A stretch of 43,083 bases of DNA, taken from NCBI RefSeq assembly GCF_014696225.1, contig NZ_JACJPV010000033.1, forward strand, positions 1 to 43,083, read 5' to 3'. Positions 35,855 to 43,083 of the stretch are shown piece by piece. Within the stretch, counting starts at the first letter, position 1, and each line of letters begins with the position of its first letter. A program made the translations under genes and the position numbers. The notes beneath the pieces are model-generated. The model saw only the letters and a program-made list of their open reading frames with translations. It did no database searches and was not told the origin of the DNA. Source of the DNA: Anabaena sp. FACHB-1237 (lineage in GTDB: Bacteria > Cyanobacteriota > Cyanobacteriia > Cyanobacteriales > Nostocaceae).

Positions 35855-36856
35855 ATGACATTACAAAATAAAACCTTACTAATTACAGGCATTGATGAAT
35901 TTATCGGTTTACGTACAGCCGAATTAGCCATATCTCAAGGTATGAAAGTTAGAGGTTTTCAAACTTCTCCAGTTAAGGAGAAAATACTGCAAAATTTAGG
36001 CGTAGAAATCCTGGTTGGCAATATTACCGATCCGGCAATTGCTAAACAAGCCTGTCAAGGAGTAGATATCGTATTACACACTGCCCAAATGGCCGAAGAA
36101 GCAGGAGATATTAAACATTTTCGCCAGATAAATGTAGAAGGTACTTTAAACTTTGCTAAAGCTGCTAAAGAAGCAGGAGTTAAAACCTTTGTACATCTTT
36201 CTACAGCCTTAGTTTATGGCTTTAACTATGTTGATAAAATTACAGAATTGGGGGTACTTGCTGATGAAAATAACCCCTATTGTCAAACAAAAATTGAAGC
36301 AGAAAGAGAAGTTTTAAAACTTAATTCATTAGACTTTGGAGTAATTATAATTCGCGCTGGAGATGTCTATGGACCTGGTTCTATGCCTTGGATAGTGCGG
36401 CCAGTACAAATGATGCAACAAAAATTATTTGCCTATGCCAATGATGGTAAAGGAGTCATGAATCATTTATATGTGGACAATTTAGTAGATGCCATATTTT
36501 TATCAGTAGAAAAAGCTGTTTATGGCGAAATATTTAATATTACCGATGGACAAGAAACTTCTTGGAAAGAGTATTTTAATAGTTTGGCAAATATCGCTGG
36601 TTGTGCTGCACCAATGTCCTTACCTAAGGAGGAAATGAAATTATTTTTGAAGGTACGTATGCAAGGACAAAAATTATTTAGAAAAAAAGCCGATATTCTG
36701 CCCGAATCAGTTGATTTTATGAGTCGGCCTTACGCTTATTCTATTGCTAAAGCCCAAAAATTTTTAAATTATCAAGCCAAAATTAATTTAACAGAAGGAA
36801 TGCGTCTTACTCAACAATGGTTACAAAAAACTGACCTGCAAAAATTAGCTAAATAA
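35855..36856 (+). CDS. hgdA: HgdA: NAD-dependent epimerase/dehydratase-family protein
   Basis: The 333-residue extended SDR resembles UDP-galactose 4-epimerases and 3-beta-HSD-like proteins. The cofactor loop reads TGIDEFIG (residues 11-18); the usual TGxxGFIG has Gly where Glu stands. The catalytic pair YCQTK and LSTALVYG are present. In Anabaena PCC 7120 an epimerase-like gene beside hgdBC, named hgdA, is needed for proper glycolipid layer formation, and both position and fold fit. Its substrate, a sugar nucleotide or the sugar on the lipid, is unknown. The DUF2141 gene follows 15 bases later, so they are probably co-transcribed. Confidence 0.8.
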   Translation: MTLQNKTLLITGIDEFIGLRTAELAISQGMKVRGFQTSPVKEKILQNLGVEILVGNITDPAIAKQACQGVDIVLHTAQMAEEAGDIKHFRQINVEGTLNFAKAAKEAGVKTFVHLSTALVYGFNYVDKITELGVLADENNPYCQTKIEAEREVLKLNSLDFGVIIIRAGDVYGPGSMPWIVRPVQMMQQKLFAYANDGKGVMNHLYVDNLVDAIFLSVEKAVYGEIFNITDGQETSWKEYFNSLANIAGCAAPMSLPKEEMKLFLKVRMQGQKLFRKKADILPESVDFMSRPYAYSIAKAQKFLNYQAKINLTEGMRLTQQWLQKTDLQKLAK

Positions 36857-36871
36857 GGAAATTATCCACAA

Positions 36872-37339
36872 ATGTTAAAAACGTTAAAACTTACTAACTT
36901 CTTAATTGCTACTTTATTAACTGTAAGTTTTACCAAAGTAGCTTATGCTGAAGAAACTACATCTTTAACTGTAGTTGTGAATGGTATTACTAACAAAACT
37001 GGGGAAATTTGTATGCGAGTTTATAACTCAGAAACAGGATTTCCTTTCAATAATAAAAGTGAAGTCAAAAGTGGCTGTAGTAAAATTACAGGTTCTTCTA
37101 TCACTCAGGTATTTACTGATTTAAAACCCGGTAATTATGCTGTAGCCGTAATTGATGATCAAAATGGCGATCATAAACTGAATAAAGACTTTTTTGGCAT
37201 TCCTCAAGAGGGTTTTGGAATTTCTCGTAACCCCACAGTTTCTATTGCCACTGGTACACCAACTTTTGAAAAATCCAGTTTTAAATTGAAGAAAAACCGC
37301 ACTATTCAGATTTTTATTAAATATTCACTTGATCCTTAA
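36872..37339 (+). CDS. secreted DUF2141 protein
   Basis: The 155-residue protein has a clear signal peptide: basic start MLKTLKLTN, hydrophobic core FLIATLLTVSF, and cleavage after AYA (about residue 26). The mature part is a DUF2141 beta-sandwich with GEICMRVYNSETGFPF, then DLKPGNYAVAVIDDQNGDHK and FGIPQEGFGISRNP. The DxNGDxK segment looks like a calcium-binding loop. The family is of unknown function. It sits 15 bases after hgdA and before two glycosyltransferases, so it may be periplasmic and assist glycolipid deposition; that is inference from position. Confidence 0.85.
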   Translation: MLKTLKLTNFLIATLLTVSFTKVAYAEETTSLTVVVNGITNKTGEICMRVYNSETGFPFNNKSEVKSGCSKITGSSITQVFTDLKPGNYAVAVIDDQNGDHKLNKDFFGIPQEGFGISRNPTVSIATGTPTFEKSSFKLKKNRTIQIFIKYSLDP

Positions 37340-37360
37340 TTAATAGGAGAATAAATACCA

Positions 37361-37408
37361 ATATCCCCTACTTACCGGGATCAAATTTAGATCAAAAGTG
37401 GGGGATAT
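37361..37408. repeat. hairpin between the DUF2141 gene and the GT2 gene
   Basis: ATATCCCCTACTT (37361-37373) pairs with AAGTGGGGGATAT (37396-37408), 13 bp with one T-G wobble, around a 22-base loop that contains its own small inverted repeat, GATC...GATC. It has no T-run. Confidence 0.65.
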
Positions 37409-37434
37409 AAAAGTATCAATATAGGAAGATAAAT

Positions 37435-38730
37435 ATGCTGTCACAGACTGTAGAATTAACACCAAATATTATGATAGATATGATGATATTTTTATCTAAG
37501 TCTTTATTTGGTTGGCTGATAATTCAAATGTGTTTAACATTAATATTTTTATGGCATTTACGTTTTAATAAATCACCATTATTACCCGATGATCAACTAC
37601 CAAAAACCGCAGTAATTTTGTGTTTACGAGGTGCTGATCCATTTTTACCTAGTTGTTTGCGATCGCTATTACAACAAAATTACCCCGACTATGATTTAAA
37701 AATTATCATTGATAGTCCCCAAGATCCCGCTTTTAAAATTACCAAAGAAACTATCAACGAACTACAAGCAAAAAACGCTCAAATTACCACATTAACAGAA
37801 ATTCGTCATAATTGTAGCCTCAAATGTACGGCCTTATTACAAGCAGTTTCTAACTTAGATAGTGAATATAAAATCATCGCTTTTGTTGATGCTGATACCA
37901 TTATTCATCCTACCTGGTTACGAGAATTAGTAAGTCCTTTAATGGATGATAAAATTGGTGTAACTACTGGTAATCGTTGGTATCTTGTTACTAATAATTA
38001 CTGGGGTTCATTAGTGCGTTATGCGGGTAATGTTTCTAGCGTTATACAAATGTTTTTATTTCAAATTCCTTGGGGTGGAACTTTAGCCATAAAAACAGAA
38101 GTATTACATCAAATTGAACTTACAAAAGATTGGCAAGAAGTCTTTAATGATGATTTCATTATCCATAAACTTATCAAAAAACATAAACTTAAAATTAAAT
38201 TTGTTCCTTCATTATTAATCTTAAATAGAGACGAAATTAACTTAAATAATATCCTAGAACCTATTACCAGATTAATCATTAATTGTAAATTATATCATCC
38301 CCAATGGTTAGCAATTATTAGCGAATCATTTTCTAGTATTCTTGTTCCTAATTTAACGATTATTACCATCATAAAATTAATAATTGATGGTCAATTTTAT
38401 CCAGCATTTCTCCTCACTAGTATCTATATTTCCTATACCATTGGTTTACTGATCATCATCTTATTAGCAGAATTTATTAGTCAACCAGTTATTTATCATC
38501 AAAATCAAGAAAAACCCAAATTATCAACAATAAATATTATAAAACTGTTACTATCAATTCCTTTAACTCAATGGGTTTATGGTTTAGTAATATTATCTGC
38601 CATTTGGACATCTACTATAAAATGGCGGGGACTTACTTATCGCATTAAAGGTAAGAAAAATATCCATCTTCTTGAATATCAACCTTATGAATGGCTAGAT
38701 CAACCAATAGATCCAAAAACATCACTTTAA
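37435..38730 (+). CDS. membrane glycosyltransferase, GT2 (ceramide glucosyltransferase-like)
   Basis: The 431-residue protein has an N-terminal membrane helix (about 20-42), a GT-A catalytic domain (about 55-270) and three or four C-terminal membrane segments (about 300-400). Catalytic signatures are LRGADPFLPSCLRSLLQQNY, the metal-binding VDADT (DxD), and NDDFIIHKL. The topology resembles ceramide glucosyltransferases and HpnI-like enzymes. It probably transfers a sugar to a lipid on the cytoplasmic face. It lies between hgdA and hglT, so a heterocyst glycolipid is the most likely acceptor. AGGA precedes the ATG. It might be responsible for a minor HGL sugar; this is not shown by sequence. 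Confidence 0.85.
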   Translation: MLSQTVELTPNIMIDMMIFLSKSLFGWLIIQMCLTLIFLWHLRFNKSPLLPDDQLPKTAVILCLRGADPFLPSCLRSLLQQNYPDYDLKIIIDSPQDPAFKITKETINELQAKNAQITTLTEIRHNCSLKCTALLQAVSNLDSEYKIIAFVDADTIIHPTWLRELVSPLMDDKIGVTTGNRWYLVTNNYWGSLVRYAGNVSSVIQMFLFQIPWGGTLAIKTEVLHQIELTKDWQEVFNDDFIIHKLIKKHKLKIKFVPSLLILNRDEINLNNILEPITRLIINCKLYHPQWLAIISESFSSILVPNLTIITIIKLIIDGQFYPAFLLTSIYISYTIGLLIIILLAEFISQPVIYHQNQEKPKLSTINIIKLLLSIPLTQWVYGLVILSAIWTSTIKWRGLTYRIKGKKNIHLLEYQPYEWLDQPIDPKTSL

Positions 38731-38754
38731 ATATTAGAATTAACTTTCATTATC

Positions 38755-39996
38755 ATGACTAAAAAACCTCTGAGGATCGCCTTATTTACGGGCTTATATG
38801 CTCCATTTTTAACCGGAGTTTCTGTGGCAGTACATCAACGAGTACGTTGGCTATTAGAACAAGGACACGAAGTTTTTCTCATCCATCCTGCTATTAATAA
38901 TAAATATCCTGCACAGGTAGGAAAACGCCCCATGTCAGGACTACAAGAACTACAGATTTTTCCCAAATTTTCTTCCTTTGCATTTCCCACAGAACCACTA
39001 ATTTTTTATAAATCTTTACCCCAACCATTAAGTTATCGTCATTGGAGTGATACCAGATTACTTAATAACTTCAAACCCGATATTATCGTAGTAGAAGAAG
39101 CTGCCCAAATGCGCGGTTTATATTCTATATTTTTACAAGGTTATGGTCGTTCTATAGGTGTAGAATATGCTAGGAAAACCCGTACTCCAATTATTTCGAT
39201 TTTCCATACAGATATCATTGCTTATATTCAATATTATTTGGGTAATGTTATCTTTAATTTCGTTCGTCCACTATTACCAATCATTGTAAAACAATTCAGT
39301 GAAACCTATAATTTAAGTTTGTTTTCATCCCGTGAACAATTAACTAAATATCAAAAGTTAAAATGTCAGCGTAGTGAATATTTACCCTATCAAGGAATAG
39401 ACTGTAATAAATTTCATCCTCGCAATATTTGTTATGATCCCATTCCTGAAAATAAAAGACCGACTTTATTATTTGTAGGGCGTATTACTGCGGAGAAAAA
39501 TGTTGGCCAACTTTTAGATATTTATCCTCTAGTTGCTGCGAAAATTCCCGATGTTCATCTAGTAATTGTGGGTAGTGGTCCATTAGATAAAGAAATTCGC
39601 CAACGCGCCCAAAAATTTGGTAATGGGGTGACAATTTGGGGTGAATCTCATGGATTAGAATTATTAGGTTGGTTTGCTAAAGCCGATATATTTGTGAACC
39701 CTTCCATTACCGAAAATTTCTGTACTACCAATAATGAAGCCTTAGCTTCTGGCACTCCTGTAATTGCAGCGATCGCTCCTTCCACAGCAGAACAAGTATT
39801 ACCAGGAACAAATGGCTTTTTAGCAGAACCAAATAATCCTAAAAGTTTTGCTGAAAAAATAATTACCATTCTCAGTGATCCGCAACTTAAACATCAATTA
39901 AGTGAACAAGCAAGACCTTCTATATTGCCATTTGATTGGTCAGCTTGTAGCCAAAAGTTTGAAGATAAACTCTATCAACTAGTAAATTCTCAATAA
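38755..39996 (+). CDS. hglT: HglT: heterocyst glycolipid glucosyltransferase
   Basis: The 413-residue GT-B protein of family GT4 has an N-terminal Rossmann domain with IALFTGLYAPFLTGVSVAVH. The C-terminal donor domain has LLFVGRITAEKNVGQLL and the EX7E motif in ITENFCTTNNEAL. It should attach glucose (from UDP-glucose) to the HGL aglycone. The last gene of this plus-strand series, beside a GT2 gene and hgdA, matches the place of hglT (all5341) at the end of the Anabaena PCC 7120 island. A strong hairpin follows at once. No membrane segment is seen, so it acts at the inner membrane surface. Confidence 0.88.
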   Translation: MTKKPLRIALFTGLYAPFLTGVSVAVHQRVRWLLEQGHEVFLIHPAINNKYPAQVGKRPMSGLQELQIFPKFSSFAFPTEPLIFYKSLPQPLSYRHWSDTRLLNNFKPDIIVVEEAAQMRGLYSIFLQGYGRSIGVEYARKTRTPIISIFHTDIIAYIQYYLGNVIFNFVRPLLPIIVKQFSETYNLSLFSSREQLTKYQKLKCQRSEYLPYQGIDCNKFHPRNICYDPIPENKRPTLLFVGRITAEKNVGQLLDIYPLVAAKIPDVHLVIVGSGPLDKEIRQRAQKFGNGVTIWGESHGLELLGWFAKADIFVNPSITENFCTTNNEALASGTPVIAAIAPSTAEQVLPGTNGFLAEPNNPKSFAEKIITILSDPQLKHQLSEQARPSILPFDWSACSQKFEDKLYQLVNSQ

Positions 39997-39999
39997 TTT

Positions 40000-40032
40000 A
40001 GATCCCGGACTTCTTAAAGAAGTCCGGGATCT
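40000..40032. repeat. perfect 15-bp hairpin after hglT
   Basis: AGATCCCGGACTTCT, loop TAA, AGAAGTCCGGGATCT. It begins four bases after the hglT stop. It lacks a T-run, so it is a mobile palindrome of the kind common in cyanobacteria and may act as a 3'-end stabiliser or weak terminator for the hgd-hglT transcript. Confidence 0.85.
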
Positions 40033-40238
40033 GATAGCTGACTACTTAAAAAACGCCAACTTGGCTAGTAAATTTCATCTATCCTTGCTACATTATGTAA
40101 GTAGTTGACCTGTGGGCTTTTAGGTTTTTAGTTTGAGATACTGACAATTATCGCTATGACATTATCAGGATGAAAATTGCCTACTCCACCTGATAATTTA
40201 ATTGCTATTGTCCTCAATAGTACCTAAAAATCCTTATA

Positions 40239-40268
40239 CCTCAGAAGTTTTTTGCTTCTGGGGTTTTT
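40239..40268 (+). terminator. Rho-independent terminator
   Basis: Stem CCTCAGAAG (40239-40247), loop TTTTTTG, stem CTTCTGGGG (40255-40263), one T-G pair, followed by TTTTTATT. It lies 240 bases beyond hglT, with no gene between, so it either ends the long hglT transcript or a separate small RNA. Confidence 0.75.
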
Positions 40269-40504
40269 ATTATTAGTATTTTCCTTTGTCACACAGGCAT
40301 ACTTCGACAAGCTCAGTACAAGTCTTGCTGTGTTGATAGTGTACCTCATTTACCTCAAATCTACTGTAAAACATTTGTTATGGGAATATCCTACTTTTGA
40401 GGAATCTATCGCAAGTGTTAAAAGTATAATTACCAGATTACAATTAGTTTTTGATTAGTTTATCAAGTGGACAGGGAATTTATTCCCTGTCTAAAAACCT
40501 GTCT

Positions 40505-40533
40505 AAAAAAGTTGGTTAAAACCGACTGTTTTT
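40505..40533 (-). terminator. bidirectional terminator 3' of the two-TM gene
   Basis: On the minus strand, AGTCGG, loop TTTTAA, CCAACT, then TTTTTTAG, starting about 25 bases after the stop of the gene at 40553. On the plus strand the same stem is followed by GTTTTT. Confidence 0.65.
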
Positions 40534-40552
40534 AGATAGATTTTAATGTAAT

Positions 40553-40867
40553 TTAGCTAGTCTTGTTACTCACAATATCAGAGTTTTCTAAAAACTCTCT
40601 TAACTCTTTTTTGCTATCATTAGCAGACTTAAAACCTACTAGACTAGAAATTACACCAATACCGATGTTAAGATGGGTTTGTTCAATTCTGCCAGTGTAA
40701 AATAAGATAATACTGACAAATGTGAACATTACGGAGGTTGTACCAATGGCAATTTTGACGTTATATTCTAGCTGATGTTGCCTAATTAACTCATTGAAAG
40801 CTTGCTTTTGTTGTTCTGGAGTTAGTTTTGGCTGGTGGGATTGATTGAATAGGTTAAACTTAAACAT
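40553..40867 (-). CDS. small two-TM protein, TRADD-N-associated membrane domain type
   Basis: The 104-residue protein has a charged N-terminal helix (LTPEQQKQAFNELIRQHQLE), two membrane segments (about 37-59 IAIGTTSVMFTFVSIILFY, and 66-82 LNIGIGVISSLVGF), and a charged tail (SANDSKKELREFLE). This matches my memory of the cyanobacterial TRADD-N-associated two-transmembrane domain, which is usually coupled with death-like or NTPase proteins. The ATG has an excellent ribosome site (AAAGGAGAT, eight bases upstream). It is divergent from the NACHT gene, 213 bp away, which hints at joint control. Family assignment is by resemblance only. Confidence 0.65.
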   Translation of the reverse strand: MFKFNLFNQSHQPKLTPEQQKQAFNELIRQHQLEYNVKIAIGTTSVMFTFVSIILFYTGRIEQTHLNIGIGVISSLVGFKSANDSKKELREFLENSDIVSNKTS

Positions 40868-41080
40868 AGTTGCTATCTCCTTTGATCAACTTGACAATTC
40901 GTTTAGCTATTGATATCCTATTGATATTTCTCACAATGAACCAGAGAAAAAAAGGGTTTTATTCGTGAAAACTTTTCCCTAAATTTTAGGGAGTTTGGGG
41001 AAATAAAAATACCCTAATTTCCCTAGACGGTAATAATCCAGATTTGCTATAGTTATAAAAATTAATCAAAAGTGGAATCT

Positions 41081-42481
41081 ATGAACAAAGTTCAAGTTAG
41101 TGAAAGAGGAAAAAACAAACTTAAAGAAAAATATAAACAAGCTGGTTATACTATCGCAACTCTACAGGAAGCAGCACCAGCAAGTGAAGATCAAATTAAA
41201 TATTTAATAGGACAACAAAACAAAAAAGTAACAGCAGTTGATAGATTTGTAATTGAAAATGTAGTCAATGCTATCAATGCAGGACTGAAAACAAATGGTA
41301 TAGATGAAAAACTCGAACCTTCAGATATTGTTGATAACTGGTATCCTGACACCATTCCCACAGAATTTATAACTGTCATTGATGATAAAACAAAACTATT
41401 TCGCGGTCGCCAATTTGTATTTGATGCTATTACCGAATTTATCCAAAATAACAAAAGTGGCTATTTTACCATTCTCGGTGATGCGGGAATGGGCAAGAGT
41501 GCCATAGCTGCCAAATATATAGTAGATAATCCTGGAACAATTTGCTTTTTTAATATTCGCGCTGAAGGTAAAAACCGTCCTGATGTATTTCTGAGATTAA
41601 TTCGTGAACAATTAACCAAAAGATTTGATTTGCAGAATGTAGAAAATGATTATTTATCTACTTTATTAACTAAAGCTAGTGGAAAATTAGCTAATTATGA
41701 AAATTTAGTCATTGTTATTGATGCTTTAGATGAAGTTGATCAGGATGATCATGGTAATTTGTTAAATTTACCGATGTATTTACCAGATCATGTTTACCTG
41801 ATACTCACTAGAAGACCTTATAATTCAGATGATAAAAGACTAAATCTTTCCCCTGATACTAAATATCAAGAATTAGATTTGAGGGAATATCAGGATAATA
41901 GTAAAGATGATGTAAAAGGATATATTTTAGAATTTCTCGGGTTAGAAAAAAATAAACCACGTTTAGAAAAGTGGATTAATCAACAACATGACTTGAGTAA
42001 ATCAAAATTTGTAGATACTATCGCTGCTAAAAGTGAAAATAATTTCATGTATTTACGCTATGTGTTAGAAGCAATTGCAGAAGGATTTTATCAGGATGAA
42101 AAACTAGAACAATTACCCGCAGGTTTACAGGGATATTATGAGAGTCATTGGCGCATTATGGGAATGACAACTAAACCCTTACCCAAGGATAAAATTAAAA
42201 TTATTTATGTAATGTGTGCTTTAAAAAGTGCCGTGTCCCGTGAGATGATTGTGAAATATTCCCAGCAAGATGATCTCACAGTCCAGGAAGTTCTGAAAGG
42301 TTGGACACAGTTTTTACAGGAACAAAAAACCTATCAACCGCCTTGTTTTCGTTTTCGCTTTTATCATGAGAGTTTCCGCGATTTTTTACAACGTCAGGAT
42401 ATTGTGGAAGCTGCTGGGGTGAGTTTACCACAAATTAGCGCGGAAGTTGCTCAAAATATGGCTGAGGGATTAACACTATGA
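41081..42481 (+). CDS. NACHT-family NTPase with HTH-like N-terminus
   Basis: The 466-residue protein belongs to the STAND group. Residues 1-90 are a helical domain resembling an HTH module ([21 protein letters not shown], then [13 protein letters not shown] and [10 protein letters not shown]), common at the front of cyanobacterial NACHT proteins. Residues about 120-290 are a NACHT NTPase with Walker [10 protein letters not shown] (133-141) and Walker [12 protein letters not shown] (about 210). A C-terminal helical part ([14 protein letters not shown]) is typical of the sensor-proximal region. ATG 41081 is preferred over GTG 41072. The stop overlaps the next gene's start (ATGA). The usual single-chain NACHT-WD40 architecture seems divided here. 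Confidence 0.8.
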   Translation: MNKVQVSERGKNKLKEKYKQAGYTIATLQEAAPASEDQIKYLIGQQNKKVTAVDRFVIENVVNAINAGLKTNGIDEKLEPSDIVDNWYPDTIPTEFITVIDDKTKLFRGRQFVFDAITEFIQNNKSGYFTILGDAGMGKSAIAAKYIVDNPGTICFFNIRAEGKNRPDVFLRLIREQLTKRFDLQNVENDYLSTLLTKASGKLANYENLVIVIDALDEVDQDDHGNLLNLPMYLPDHVYLILTRRPYNSDDKRLNLSPDTKYQELDLREYQDNSKDDVKGYILEFLGLEKNKPRLEKWINQQHDLSKSKFVDTIAAKSENNFMYLRYVLEAIAEGFYQDEKLEQLPAGLQGYYESHWRIMGMTTKPLPKDKIKIIYVMCALKSAVSREMIVKYSQQDDLTVQEVLKGWTQFLQEQKTYQPPCFRFRFYHESFRDFLQRQDIVEAAGVSLPQISAEVAQNMAEGLTL

Positions 42482-43083
42482 GCAACTTTCAGACTTGGTT
42501 TAATGAACAGTCGGAGGAACCAAAAGAACAGTTTTTAGGTGAATATCACCGATTGTTATTAGAGGGTAAAAAATATCCAGAACTGTTTAAATTATTATCC
42601 AACTACTACTTTATTGAAGCAAAAATCAATCATCCGTCATTTGGAGTACAAGCACTGATTGAAGATTATGATTTACTCCAGGATGAAACAAAAACTCCTG
42701 TAGAGACGTTCCATGGAACGTCTCTACATTCAAACAGCAACACCACAATATCATCATTAAAAAAAATTCAAGGTGCTTTGCGACTCTCTGCACATATTAT
42801 CAATCAAGATAGTCAACAACTACCAGCACAACTGACAGGGAGATTACTACATTTTGACACACCAGAAATTAACAACCTTCTGCAACAAATACCCACAAAT
42901 CAAGGTTTACTTTGTTTAACTCCTAGTCTCACCCCTCCCGGTAGTCCCCTGATTCGCACTCTCTCAGGTCATAGTGACTCGGTAAATGCGATCGCAGTCA
43001 CACCCGATGGAAAAACGGTGATTTCTGGTTCTGATGACAAGACTATCAAAATCTGGGATTTGGGAACAGGAACAGAAAAATTC
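42478..43083 (+). CDS. WD40-repeat protein, partial (runs off the window)
   Basis: 202 codons are visible, with no stop before the window end. The first 130 residues are helical with no known catalytic motif ([36 protein letters not shown]). They resemble the segment that links NACHT and WD40 in fused homologues. The first WD40 blade begins near residue 160 ([20 protein letters not shown], then [12 protein letters not shown]); more blades probably follow. The start ATG overlaps the NACHT stop by four bases, a coupling arrangement, so both halves are likely made together. The palindrome at 42700 encodes residues 75-84 within it. Confidence 0.8.
   Translation, partial: MSNFQTWFNEQSEEPKEQFLGEYHRLLLEGKKYPELFKLLSNYYFIEAKINHPSFGVQALIEDYDLLQDETKTPVETFHGTSLHSNSNTTISSLKKIQGALRLSAHIINQDSQQLPAQLTGRLLHFDTPEINNLLQQIPTNQGLLCLTPSLTPPGSPLIRTLSGHSDSVNAIAVTPDGKTVISGSDDKTIKIWDLGTGTEKF
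42700..42727. repeat. 28-bp perfect palindrome inside the WD40 gene
   Basis: GTAGAGACGTTCCA followed by its reverse complement TGGAACGTCTCTAC. The sequence is familiar as a dispersed palindromic repeat of Anabaena/Nostoc genomes. Here it is within coding sequence and kept in frame, encoding VETFHGTSL. Confidence 0.85.

Larger units (their letters stand above)
40033..40552. other. 520-bp non-coding region with hairpins
   Basis: No convincing gene. It contains a Rho-independent terminator at 40239-40268 with about 200 bases of unassigned sequence before it (possible small RNA). Beyond it are a palindrome, GACAGGGAA-TTTA-TTCCCTGTC (40470-40491), and a bidirectional terminator (40505-40533). A 68-codon frame (40252-40458) overlaps the terminator and a dispersed repeat (CTTCGACAAGCTCAGTACAA) and is not believed. 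Confidence 0.6.

Noticed and set aside
40252..40458. 68-codon open frame with a hydrophobic N-terminus
   Set aside because: It starts inside a Rho-independent terminator and includes a common dispersed repeat, with no ribosome site.
1..43083. tRNA or rRNA genes
   Set aside because: I looked for TΨC-like and acceptor-stem patterns and saw none that hold together; short ones could be missed by eye.

Overview
The window comes from a heterocyst-forming cyanobacterium (Nostocales; the AT-rich composition and dense short palindromes suggest an Anabaena/Dolichospermum/Aphanizomenon-type genome). Three things support this: the octamer GCGATCGC (HIP1) recurs throughout, there are genes for chlorophyll phytylation (chlP) and a carboxysome shell protein (ccmP), and most of the window is a complete heterocyst glycolipid (HGL) island.

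Layout. (1) 1-4.4 kb: an 11-unit 33/34-bp tandem array abuts the stop codon of a KefB/TrkA-type cation:proton antiporter. It is followed by ccmP (TTG start) and a pentapeptide-repeat protein. (2) 4.4-9.5 kb: a two-gene operon encodes a Ser/Thr kinase fused to a UPF1-like SF1 helicase, then a phospholipase-D-type nuclease. This is the architecture of the Mokosh type I anti-phage system. (3) 9.6-13.3 kb: chlP, a YidD-like gene with no canonical start codon for its conserved part, and an AAA/DUF4143 ATPase. (4) 13.5-30.1 kb, all on the minus strand: a HetN-position short-chain dehydrogenase, hglB (ACP-thioester reductase), a PfaD-like enoyl reductase, hglC (chain-length factor-AT), hglD (KS), a KR-DH protein, and hglE (KS-AT-ACP-ACP plus half of a KR). 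Together they can build and reductively release the long hydroxylated alkyl chain of HGL. (5) 30.1-31.8 kb: a 1.6-kb divergent control region with mobile repeats and a GTA-N8-TAC (NtcA-type) box. (6) 31.8-40 kb, plus strand: hgdB and hgdC (export), an MGDG-synthase-like glycosyltransferase, hgdA (epimerase family), a secreted DUF2141 protein, a GT2 glycosyltransferase and hglT (adds the sugar head group). (7) 40-43.1 kb: several hairpins and terminators, a two-TM protein resembling the cyanobacterial TRADD-N-associated membrane domain, and divergent to it a NACHT NTPase overlapping a WD40 gene that runs off the window.

The main points for a second look are the kinase-helicase/PLD pair, the split NACHT/WD40 module with its small membrane partner, a nearly perfect 104-bp inverted repeat bracketing hgdB-hgdC-GT, a ketoreductase domain divided between two genes, and the absence of the RGSGR signal from the HetN-position protein. 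All calls come from reading the sequence and recalled family knowledge; no database search was run.
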